Below are positions 1 through 5,503 of a stretch of 5,503 nucleotides of DNA, in pieces. Below the pieces are notes generated by a model. The model was not told where the DNA came from, did no database searches, and saw nothing but the letters and a program-made list of their open reading frames with translations. Source of the DNA: a bacterium. Lineage in GTDB: Bacteria > Omnitrophota > Gorgyraeia > Gygaellales > UBA12090. The DNA is taken from the NCBI GenBank assembly GCA_004299495.1, contig SCPY01000095.1, positions 1 through 5,503 of the forward strand, in the 5' to 3' direction. A program made the translations under genes and the position numbers. The stretch's first letter is position 1. Every line of letters starts with the position of its first letter.

Positions 1-540
1 GTGAGGCTGCCCCTGTTTTAGTAACTCAAATAATTCCAGGCACAACTTTATCTCCGGAGACAGGATAATGACAGATTTTTTCTGTTCTAACGCTTTATCT
101 ATATCAGTGCTGTATATCTTGAGGCGTTCGGCAAGCGAATCACCCCGGACAAAGCTTACCTGAAAATCGCCGGATTTTCTCTCAGCGATTTCGTCAGGAC
201 AATTCATTAAATTAATCGGCATCCCCTTGCGTATACCCGCAGGTAACCCTGATTCTATTGCCTGCCCCCAGGAACTGCAATAGTAGTCAGAGACGATTTT
301 GGTTAATTCAAGAAACTCCTTGCTTAATATCGGCTTTGAGTCAATTAATTTTAATATGGATTTTACTTCGGGTATATTGGTTTTGGATGCTAACCCTGTT
401 ACGTAACCGATGAGATTGCGTTTCGCGAAAGGAACTAAAACGCGGGCGCCCACACCGCAGCCGGAGGCGAGTGCTTCCGGAACGGAATAATCAAACAGGC
501 GATTGATGGGCAGGCCAAGGGCTACTTTCGCGTAGCGCAT
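1..540 (-). CDS. priA: PriA-like primosomal protein N' (partial, N-terminal 180 residues; degenerate helicase start)
   Basis: This reading frame begins at an ATG at 540 and stays open to the left edge, so the C-terminal part is missing. Residues 1-105 match the 3'-DNA-end-binding domain of PriA, which recognises stalled fork ends during replication restart: VALGLPINRLFDYSVPEAL, then GARVLVPFAKR, LIGYVTGL, ELTKIVSDYYCSSWGQAI and GLPAGIRKG. Residues 156-164 (SVIILSPEI) match the helicase strand usually written VLVLVPEI. Between them it is odd. The family normally has a winged helix and then GVTGSGKTEVY, over 100 residues after LPAG. Here the equivalent position, about 35 residues after LPAG, reads RGDSLAERLKIY, with no Walker A glycines or lysine. 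PriA with degraded ATPase motifs is known in Actinobacteria, so a non-helicase PriA or a paralogue is likely. The start fits the family N terminus but has no clear Shine-Dalgarno. It lies inside the 3' end of the ligase gene (19 bp overlap), suggesting translational coupling. Family call is firm; activity is uncertain. Confidence 0.85.
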   Translation of the reverse strand, partial: MRYAKVALGLPINRLFDYSVPEALASGCGVGARVLVPFAKRNLIGYVTGLASKTNIPEVKSILKLIDSKPILSKEFLELTKIVSDYYCSSWGQAIESGLPAGIRKGMPINLMNCPDEIAERKSGDFQVSFVRGDSLAERLKIYSTDIDKALEQKKSVIILSPEIKLCLELFELLKQGQPH

Positions 541-1748
541 GCGGATTGCAGGTTTTTCATCGCGGCAACACCTATTCCCAATACCAGCCAGAAAAGCATC
601 CCTAAGTCCAGGGAATAAAGCGTCGTATCAACCCCCATCTGCACGCAATAGCCTAGGATGGCCGCCTGTGACGCAAGCAATACATACCAGGAAAAGCTCC
701 TTTCTTTTGCGTTAAGCGTTTTGATCCCGGAATGGAAAAACAGGGCGAGGATTAATAAAAAGGCCGCTAAACCGATTACCCCGATTTCAGCTGCCATTTG
801 TAGATAACAGTTATGTGCGTAAACTGCTCCGTGAGGGTAGTCCTTAATTACAAAATTCTTAAAGTTAAACATAAAAGTCCCCAGCCCTACTCCAAGCCAG
901 GGCTTTGAAATAAACATCTTCCATCCTGCCTGCCAGATTATTTTTCTATCCATTCCGCTTGTGTCTGTGAATATAAAAAGATTGCGCAAGCGTTCCTTGA
1001 TATAAGGATGGAAAAATTGTAATGCTACTATTATAAATATGCCTATGGTCAATAAAAATATACCCAAAATACGTAACCACATGCTCATAAATAATGCCGA
1101 CGCCGAAAATGCAAACCAGGCGCCCCTCGATACGGTCAGTAAGAGACAAGTAAAAAGCAATATGAATAAGCAAAAGGAAAAAAACTTTAATATTTTAGCG
1201 GGATATTTAGCGAACACGCTTGTTAAAACAAACGGCATTACCGCGCTTAAATAACAGCCAAAGGCATTAGGATAAGGAAAGGATGCATAAATCCTGGGTA
1301 TCGCTAAATCCTTACGATGGCGAATGAAATCTTTATGTGTAAAGTATTGGTAAATACCATCGATTCCTATGAGCAGGCTCGATAAAAATAGAACATAAAT
1401 AATATTTCTCAGCTTTTGCTTGCTATTCAAGGTTTCGAAGACGACAAAAAAGAAAATGATATCCTGCAAGGTTTTTCTTAAGAACGTGTTGGAACTGGTG
1501 GCCGGATTGCTGCTAAAAAAAACAGAAATGACGCAGATTGGCAGGTAAGCGAAAATTCCGTAACTAATCGGCGTCTTTGGTAAATTTTCAAAATTGAGAA
1601 ACTTTTTTGTCAGGTAAGCGATAATTGCCAGAATGCTAAAAGACTCAATTATGGCCTTAGATATAGGCAGGAAAAAAGCGATCACGTAAATAGAAAACAA
1701 AGTAATGTGTTCGCAGGCTTTAGCTGTTTTAATTTTTCCTGAATTCAT
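522..1748 (-). CDS. O-antigen ligase / Wzy_C-family polysaccharide polymerase
   Basis: This is a 408-residue polytopic inner-membrane protein with roughly 11-12 hydrophobic segments, a usual length for the WaaL/Wzy_C family. Family members move undecaprenyl-linked glycan onto an acceptor such as lipid A core, or polymerise repeat units, on the periplasmic face. The signature elements are TVSRGAWFAF (205-214), a large hydrophilic loop at about 248-320 containing DRKIIWQAGWKMF and KPWLGVGLGTF, and AHNCYLQMAAEIGVIGL (311-327), whose His312 corresponds to the conserved loop histidine. Sequence alone does not separate ligase from polymerase, or O-antigen from another glycan. The ATG overlaps the end of the upstream fusion gene by 20 bp and has a good GAGGA ribosome site 8 bases upstream, which supports this start. 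Its 3' end overlaps the PriA-like gene. Neighbouring lipid-carrier transferase and glycosyltransferase genes fit a surface-polysaccharide role. Confidence 0.85.
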   Translation of the reverse strand: MNSGKIKTAKACEHITLFSIYVIAFFLPISKAIIESFSILAIIAYLTKKFLNFENLPKTPISYGIFAYLPICVISVFFSSNPATSSNTFLRKTLQDIIFFFVVFETLNSKQKLRNIIYVLFLSSLLIGIDGIYQYFTHKDFIRHRKDLAIPRIYASFPYPNAFGCYLSAVMPFVLTSVFAKYPAKILKFFSFCLFILLFTCLLLTVSRGAWFAFSASALFMSMWLRILGIFLLTIGIFIIVALQFFHPYIKERLRNLFIFTDTSGMDRKIIWQAGWKMFISKPWLGVGLGTFMFNFKNFVIKDYPHGAVYAHNCYLQMAAEIGVIGLAAFLLILALFFHSGIKTLNAKERSFSWYVLLASQAAILGYCVQMGVDTTLYSLDLGMLFWLVLGIGVAAMKNLQSACATRK

Positions 1749-3528
1749 CTAAATTGTCCTCAGATAAAATACCCTTTACCCTGCGGTAGGAAATCCCGTA
1801 TTCGGAGCAGATCCTGGCTATTTCGGACAAGTCCGCGGCGCCTATTAACGGAATGGCTACTATTATTTCCTTAACACTATTTTCACGAATCAAGCATCGG
1901 ATTTTACCGCGCGGCCCCAGAACGTTTACCCCTTGTATTCGCATCCCGTTTTTACGGGGGTCATCATCAATAAAACCTACCGGGTTATAATTCAGCGCCT
2001 TGTTTCTTTTTATCTCCCGGATAACCATCTCTCCGGTGTCCCCTGCCCCAAAGATGAGGACTTTTTTCCCTTTTTCACCCATTTGGGCGAAGAACTCGCC
2101 TAAAACCCGGAATGATATACGGCCGGCAGAAATCAAAAATAGAAGGATAACCCAATCCATAATAAAAACCGCCCGCGAATAATTCTTGAAACGGAAGATG
2201 TAGGTCAAAAACAAGACAGAACCAACCGAGGCAATGCTTACGGTTTTAAAAATGGTAAGCAGGTCAGAAATGCTTATGTATCTCCAGGCTCCCCGGTAAA
2301 GTCCAAAGATGAAAAAGGCTGAAATCTTAATTAAAATGAGCCACGGTAAAGATTCTCTCATCAGCTGTAAATTTCCAGCTAAAACGTTTCCTTCAAAACG
2401 CAGGAAATAGCTTGCGGTATAAGCCAGATAAATAAAGGCCAAATCCATGAGAACTTCTGCAGCCCTGCGTTTATGCAGCAGAACAGCTGTCAGTATTGTC
2501 GAGCTGTTGTTAGATTTGCGTTGATTCTTTTGTTTGTTAATGGAAGCGGCGGAGTCAGACAAAAATAGCCCAAAATAAATTAAGAGCGCGACCCCTAAAA
2601 AGGCGACTGTGGAAATTGCCACGATATGCAGTTTAGAATATAGAATCGCGATTGCGCCAAAGGATATGCTTATCGCGTACAGCAATAACACAGTTTTTTT
2701 CTGAGAAAGCCCTATAGTAACCAAATGGTGAGAGGTGTGGTCTTTCCCACCTTCAAAAACTCTCCTGCCCTGTAATTTTCTTAAGGCAGTAACAAACAAG
2801 GTGTCAAATATGGGAACAGAAAGAATCAAAACCGGAATAAATAAAGAACTCAATAAGCCGGAGATATGGCGGTGTGTTTCCATGACCGAAATTACCGCCA
2901 AAGAGAAGCCTAAAAACATACTTCCGGAATCACCCATGAAAATTTTTGCCGGGTTAAAGTTGTAAGGAAGAAACCCAAAGGCCGCGGCGGACAAGATTAA
3001 TCCGTATATGCCAAAAGGATTAGCAGGAAAAACAACCGATGAAATAAAAAGCATAAATCCGGATATTCCGGCAATGCCTGCGGCAAGGCCGTCAATATTG
3101 TCAAGAAGATTAAAGGAGTTAGTTACCGCGACTATCCAAAGCAATGTCAAGGGAATGGAAATGAATTGTTCATTGGGCAGGCCTAACACGACGCCAAAAG
3201 CGATAGTGAGGCAGCCAGCGATAATCTGGCAGGTCAGTTTGGTGTATGGTTTGAGATGAAATTTGTCATCCGCCAGGCCTACCAAAAATAAAAAGCTTGA
3301 GCCGAGAAATAGGCCGAATATTCTTTTGTCCGGAATTCCTATCAATAAGGCAGGTATTATGGATGCCGCGTAAATGCATATTCCTCCCAGCAGTGCGGTG
3401 GGGTGTTTATGCCAGCGGTCAGCGCGGGGATAGGCAACAAAACCATTTCTGAGGGCAAAAAACCTGACCAGCGGGGTAAAGATTAAACTTGCCGCGAAAG
3501 GTATTAAAAAATACGGGACATAGCTCAT
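1729..3528 (-). CDS. Fusion: polyprenyl-phosphate sugar-1-phosphate transferase (WecA/TagO/MraY type) + FlaA1/CapD-type membrane and nucleotide-binding module
   Basis: This 599-residue protein has two parts. Residues 1-323 are a polytopic (about 11 segments) glycosyltransferase family 4 enzyme that moves a sugar-1-phosphate from a UDP-sugar to polyprenyl phosphate, starting glycan synthesis at the cytoplasmic side. It has the catalytic GLADDKF (Asp87, Asp88), NSFNLLDNIDGLAAG (137-151), FMGDSGSMFLG (197-207) and KDHTSHH (262-268). A basic linker (324-355) leads to four more membrane segments (about 357-472, with YRGAWRY at 411-417). A Rossmann-like domain follows, with VLIFGAGDTGE (GxGxxG at 494-499), VGFIDDDPRKNG and a C-terminal helical stretch. 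This second half is the N-terminal module seen in FlaA1/CapD/PglF dehydratases and in WbaP/WcaJ-type transferases (CoA_binding_3). The protein stops where the dehydratase domain would start. Eleven plus four helices would place the Rossmann domain in the cytosol. An in-frame TGA at 3543-3541 fixes the start. Substrate sugar is unknown. Confidence 0.88.
   Translation of the reverse strand: MSYVPYFLIPFAASLIFTPLVRFFALRNGFVAYPRADRWHKHPTALLGGICIYAASIIPALLIGIPDKRIFGLFLGSSFLFLVGLADDKFHLKPYTKLTCQIIAGCLTIAFGVVLGLPNEQFISIPLTLLWIVAVTNSFNLLDNIDGLAAGIAGISGFMLFISSVVFPANPFGIYGLILSAAAFGFLPYNFNPAKIFMGDSGSMFLGFSLAVISVMETHRHISGLLSSLFIPVLILSVPIFDTLFVTALRKLQGRRVFEGGKDHTSHHLVTIGLSQKKTVLLLYAISISFGAIAILYSKLHIVAISTVAFLGVALLIYFGLFLSDSAASINKQKNQRKSNNSSTILTAVLLHKRRAAEVLMDLAFIYLAYTASYFLRFEGNVLAGNLQLMRESLPWLILIKISAFFIFGLYRGAWRYISISDLLTIFKTVSIASVGSVLFLTYIFRFKNYSRAVFIMDWVILLFLISAGRISFRVLGEFFAQMGEKGKKVLIFGAGDTGEMVIREIKRNKALNYNPVGFIDDDPRKNGMRIQGVNVLGPRGKIRCLIRENSVKEIIVAIPLIGAADLSEIARICSEYGISYRRVKGILSEDNLDEFRKN
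1757..1761 (-). promoter_or_regulatory. Ribosome binding site of the ligase gene
   Basis: GAGGA on the minus strand sits 8 bases before the ligase ATG at 1748, inside the last codons of the fusion gene. It is the clearest Shine-Dalgarno sequence in the window. It supports the overlapping start over any later in-frame codon. Confidence 0.6.
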
Positions 3529-3549
3529 TAAATTATTATATCATAACCT

Positions 3550-4800
3550 CTAAATCTTTAAAGTTTTTAAATATAACTCCTCTGTGTCTGCTACGAGCCT
3601 TTCCCTGGTAAATTTATTTTTTACGTATTCTCTCCCTGAAATGGAAAGATTTTTCCTTAATTCCTTATCCTCCAATACAAGCTTTAATGCCCGCGCGAAA
3701 GCGTTTACATCATTTGATTTTACCGTAACTCCCCTGTGGCGCACATTAAATCCGTTCTGCAGCGCCCGGAACGACTCAAGCTCTTCGCCCAGTAAGTCTC
3801 TCACCCCACCCACATCAGTAGCTACAATCGCTTTACTAGAAGCCATTGCTTCAATCAGGGATACCGGCGTCCCCTCATTGAGTGATGTCAGGCAGACTAT
3901 GTCCAAATCAGCATAAACTTGCGGTAGGCCCTTCTGCCATCCTGCGAACTCAACATATTCACTCAAATTTAACGCGTGAGCGCATTCCTCAAGCTCGCGC
4001 CTCAACTCCCCATCGCCGACTATTATAAATCTTAGCTTAAAAGGCTCAGCCTCGCTAACGAGGCTGAGCCTTAGAAGATTAGCAGACTCTAAAAAAAGAT
4101 AATGATTTTTAACGGGCACCAACCTTCCCACAATTCCGATGCTTAATGTTTCTGTAGTAACTTTTGGCCTTATTTCAAGGAAATTATCCAGTTCAAACCC
4201 TAAAGGAATAACTTCTATCTTTCCTTTTTCCGCTATACCTAAAGAAATGAGCTCGCTTTTGACATTTCCGCTTACGGTAATAATTTTGTCTGTAAAGCTA
4301 GCTAATATTTTTTCTATAATAACGAAAATCTTATTAGCAAAACTATTAAAATATCCGTCAAAAACATGCCCATGAAAAGTATGAATCAGCTTTATTGTAC
4401 TATTCCAGCGGTCATTACGAGCCCAGCCGAAAGCGGGGCAAAGCAATCTCATTGACAAATTGTAAATTATCCCCGCAATCCTCCCCAACGTTCCTGCCTT
4501 CGCTGTATGCGTATGAATAATATCCGGTTTTTCTCTTAGAACTATCTTAAAAATCTTTGCTAGCGCCATAAGATCATTGAACGGATTAAGCTCTCTCCTC
4601 AGTTGCGGGATAAAAATAGGCCTTACCCCTTTTTGCGCGGCATAATATCCCATATCTCCTTCTCCCTTGCTTATCGCTCCACAGACAAGCAAAGAGCTGA
4701 ATCTATTCTTATCCAACCCCGCAGTGAGCAAAGTAGTGTGTATCGCCGGCCCGCCAATATTGAGGCGGGCGATAATTCTTAATACTTTTATTTTGGCCAT
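3550..4800 (-). CDS. GT-B fold glycosyltransferase, family 4 type, with two in-frame palindromic-element insertions
   Basis: This 416-residue retaining glycosyltransferase probably transfers a sugar from a nucleotide sugar to the growing lipid-linked glycan at the cytoplasmic face. The N-terminal acceptor domain shows RLNIGGPAIHT (12-22), DIIHTHTAKAGTLGRIAG (93-110) and HTFHGHVFDGYF (140-151). The C-terminal nucleotide-binding domain shows GRLVPVKN (Arg226, Lys231), VGDGELR (261-267) and the EX7E motif in EGTPVSLIEAMAS (Glu309 and Glu317). Two stretches are longer than usual. Residues 116-135 (SMRLL...WNST) interrupt the link between GRIAG and HTFHGHVF, where about 9 residues are typical and 29 are present. 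Residues 244-254 (RLSLVSEAEPF) lengthen the loop before the RFIIVGDG strand. Both coincide with palindromic DNA. All catalytic motifs are intact, so the enzyme is probably active. The ATG lies 6 bases after the epimerase stop, without a strong ribosome site. Acceptor and donor are not predictable. Confidence 0.9.
   Translation of the reverse strand: MAKIKVLRIIARLNIGGPAIHTTLLTAGLDKNRFSSLLVCGAISKGEGDMGYYAAQKGVRPIFIPQLRRELNPFNDLMALAKIFKIVLREKPDIIHTHTAKAGTLGRIAGIIYNLSMRLLCPAFGWARNDRWNSTIKLIHTFHGHVFDGYFNSFANKIFVIIEKILASFTDKIITVSGNVKSELISLGIAEKGKIEVIPLGFELDNFLEIRPKVTTETLSIGIVGRLVPVKNHYLFLESANLLRLSLVSEAEPFKLRFIIVGDGELRRELEECAHALNLSEYVEFAGWQKGLPQVYADLDIVCLTSLNEGTPVSLIEAMASSKAIVATDVGGVRDLLGEELESFRALQNGFNVRHRGVTVKSNDVNAFARALKLVLEDKELRKNLSISGREYVKNKFTRERLVADTEELYLKTLKI
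4041..4072. repeat. Perfect hairpin (14-bp arms, 4-base loop) inside the glycosyltransferase gene
   Basis: The left arm AAGGCTCAGCCTCG (4041-4054) and right arm CGAGGCTGAGCCTT (4059-4072) are exact reverse complements around CTAA. A further 6-bp pair, AATCTT (4028-4033) and AAGATT (4075-4080), flanks it across short unpaired stretches. It encodes residues 244-254 in a loop that is usually about 7 residues shorter, so the palindrome looks like an added element and not conserved coding. GC content and symmetry differ from the AT-rich flanks. I see no second copy in the window, so its status as a dispersed repeat is inferred. Confidence 0.75.
4411..4450. repeat. Dispersed palindromic repeat (GTCATTGCGAG...GCAATCTC class) embedded in frame in the glycosyltransferase gene
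   Basis: The core starts GTCATTACGAGCCC and ends GGGGCAAAGCAATCTC. This closely resembles the interspersed palindromic repeat I know from many bacterial genomes, with ends GTCATTGCGAG and GCAATCTC around a variable GC-rich centre. It can fold imperfectly: GCCC/GGGC inside, and ATTGC against GTAAT (one wobble pair, from a decayed base) outside. The corresponding protein segment (residues 116-135, bases 4396-4455) is about 20 residues of extra sequence, a multiple of three. A 6-base direct repeat TACAAT (4459-4464 and 4394-4399 on the minus strand) flanks it. Its 65-base spacing does not match the frame, so I do not claim it as a target duplication. Confidence 0.7.
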
Positions 4801-4806
4801 TAATGG

Positions 4807-5503
4807 CTAAATCTTTATCTGTTTTTGATATTTTACGATATCTTTGATGATTTCTGGCAGGATATAGGTGGGGGAAAATCCAATGAGCTTTTTTATCTTA
4901 GTTATGTCAGGGATCCGGCGCTGCATATCTTCAAAACCCTCTTCGTAGGCATTTTCATAAGGAATGTACTTGATCTTTGACTTACTCTTAGTTATCCTGA
5001 TGATTTCTTTAGCCAGCTGTTCAATACTGATTTCTTCCTGGCTACCGATGTTAAATACCTCGCCTACCGCCCTGGGCTCTTCAACCAATTTAATCAAGGC
5101 ATTAACCACATCTTTTACATGAATAAAACATCGCGATTGCTTACCGCTTCCATATACGGTAATCGCCTCATTCTTTAGCGCCTGCCCCACAAAGCGCGGC
5201 ACTACCATCCCATAATAGCCGGTCTGGCGTGGGCCCACGGTATTAAACAAACGCACGATTACTGAAGGCACTCCCTTTTCCTTCCAATACACATATGCCA
5301 GCATTTCATCCACGGCCTTAGCCGTAGAATAACTCCATCTCACCTTAAGCGGAGAACCTAAAATTCTATCATCTCCTTCCTTCAGTGGCCCATTTACATT
5401 TTTGCCATAGATTTCTGAAGTGGAGGTAATCAATATCTTCTTGTTATACCGATAAGCCATTTCTAAAATAGTTTCACTACCCTTAATATTCGTTGTCAAT
5501 GAC
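4807..5503 (-). CDS. NAD-dependent sugar-nucleotide epimerase/dehydratase (partial, N terminus beyond the window)
   Basis: This extended short-chain dehydrogenase/reductase is cut at its 5' end: the frame is open to the right edge (first full codon 5502-5500). About 231 C-terminal residues are visible, so the N-terminal NAD-binding GxxGxxG is not seen. A TTG at 5499 is not a credible start, because SLTTNIKGSETILEMA is the internal helix before the catalytic strand. Counting from that TTG, ILITSTSEIYG (22-32) and WSYSTAK (Tyr57, Lys61) give the Ser/Thr-Tyr-Lys catalytic set. LFNTVGPRQ (84-92), VPRFVGQAL (100-108), QSRCFIHVKDV (121-131) and FNIGSQEEISI (149-159) are typical of UDP-glucose 4-epimerase, UDP-glucuronate decarboxylase and GDP-mannose dehydratase relatives. 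RRIPDITKIKKLIGFSP near the end matches the family C terminus. It probably makes a sugar donor for the downstream transferases. The exact reaction cannot be assigned. Confidence 0.87.
   Translation of the reverse strand, partial: SLTTNIKGSETILEMAYRYNKKILITSTSEIYGKNVNGPLKEGDDRILGSPLKVRWSYSTAKAVDEMLAYVYWKEKGVPSVIVRLFNTVGPRQTGYYGMVVPRFVGQALKNEAITVYGSGKQSRCFIHVKDVVNALIKLVEEPRAVGEVFNIGSQEEISIEQLAKEIIRITKSKSKIKYIPYENAYEEGFEDMQRRIPDITKIKKLIGFSPTYILPEIIKDIVKYQKQIKI

Noticed and set aside
412..430. GAGATTGCG followed by palindrome TTTCGCGAAA, resembling the end of the dispersed repeat
   Set aside because: It encodes the conserved VPFAKR...LIG segment of the PriA DNA-binding domain and lacks the other half of the repeat.
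1039..1254. Plus-strand open frame inside the ligase gene, and similar plus-strand frames at 2000-2182, 2735-2965, 3008-3259, 3584-3916 and 4139-4375
   Set aside because: All lie opposite well-supported genes, show no recognisable domains and have low-complexity composition typical of antisense reading.
3067..3120. NSFNLLDNIDGLAAG differs from the common NxxNxxDGxDGL motif (Asn in place of Gly at 144), raising the idea of an inactive transferase
   Set aside because: The DNxDG form occurs in many active-looking family members and both aspartates are kept.
4741..4774. Inverted repeat GCCCGCC/GGCGGGC with outer TATC/GATA near the start of the glycosyltransferase gene
   Set aside because: It codes for the conserved RLNIGGPAIHT motif, so the symmetry is explained by codon choice over conserved residues.
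4796..4807. 12-base palindrome GCCATTAATGGC over the glycosyltransferase start codon
   Set aside because: Short, no loop and no operator context; it could arise by chance between stop and start codons.
5229..5238. Palindrome GTGGGCCCAC in the epimerase
   Set aside because: It falls on the conserved NTVGPRQ motif and has no loop or flanking symmetry.
5497..5499. TTG as the start codon of the epimerase
   Set aside because: The frame stays open to the window edge, and the residues around it match an internal helix of the family, so the true start lies outside.

Overview
The window carries five genes, all on the minus strand and packed end to end, so they read from the right edge to the left. 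Both end genes are cut by the window. In order of transcription: an NAD-dependent sugar-nucleotide epimerase/dehydratase (partial), a GT-B glycosyltransferase, a two-part membrane protein (polyprenyl-phosphate sugar-1-phosphate transferase fused to the membrane and nucleotide-binding half of a FlaA1/CapD-type protein), an O-antigen ligase/Wzy-type polymerase, and the N-terminal part of a PriA-like protein. Junctions are 6 and 21 bp gaps followed by overlaps of 20 and 19 bp. This looks like one transcription unit. No stretch over 300 bases lacks a gene, and I see no tRNA, rRNA, CRISPR array, transposase or convincing terminator.

The first four genes form a coherent surface-polysaccharide set. 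The epimerase would supply a nucleotide sugar. The fused transferase would load the first sugar phosphate onto the lipid carrier at the inner face of the cytoplasmic membrane. The glycosyltransferase would extend the chain, and the ligase/polymerase would act on the finished glycan at the outer face. The fifth gene belongs to replication restart and is out of theme.

Three things stand out. (1) The glycosyltransferase gene contains two different palindromic DNA elements, both read through in frame. One closely resembles a dispersed palindromic repeat with a GTCATTGCGAG...GCAATCTC-type core, and accounts for about 20 extra residues. The other is a perfect 14-bp-stem hairpin. This resembles the in-gene palindromic elements described in Rickettsia. 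(2) The 599-residue transferase fusion has an uncommon domain order and lacks the dehydratase domain that normally follows its C-terminal half. (3) The PriA-like protein keeps a good 3'-DNA-end-binding domain. It then appears to skip the winged helix and to have lost the Walker A motif while the reading frame stays open.

The organism is a bacterium using the standard code, with moderate to slightly AT-rich DNA, compact overlapping genes and probably an outer membrane. The style suggests an uncultured Gram-negative-type lineage, for example Omnitrophota. That placement is an impression from the gene style and not a demonstrated assignment.
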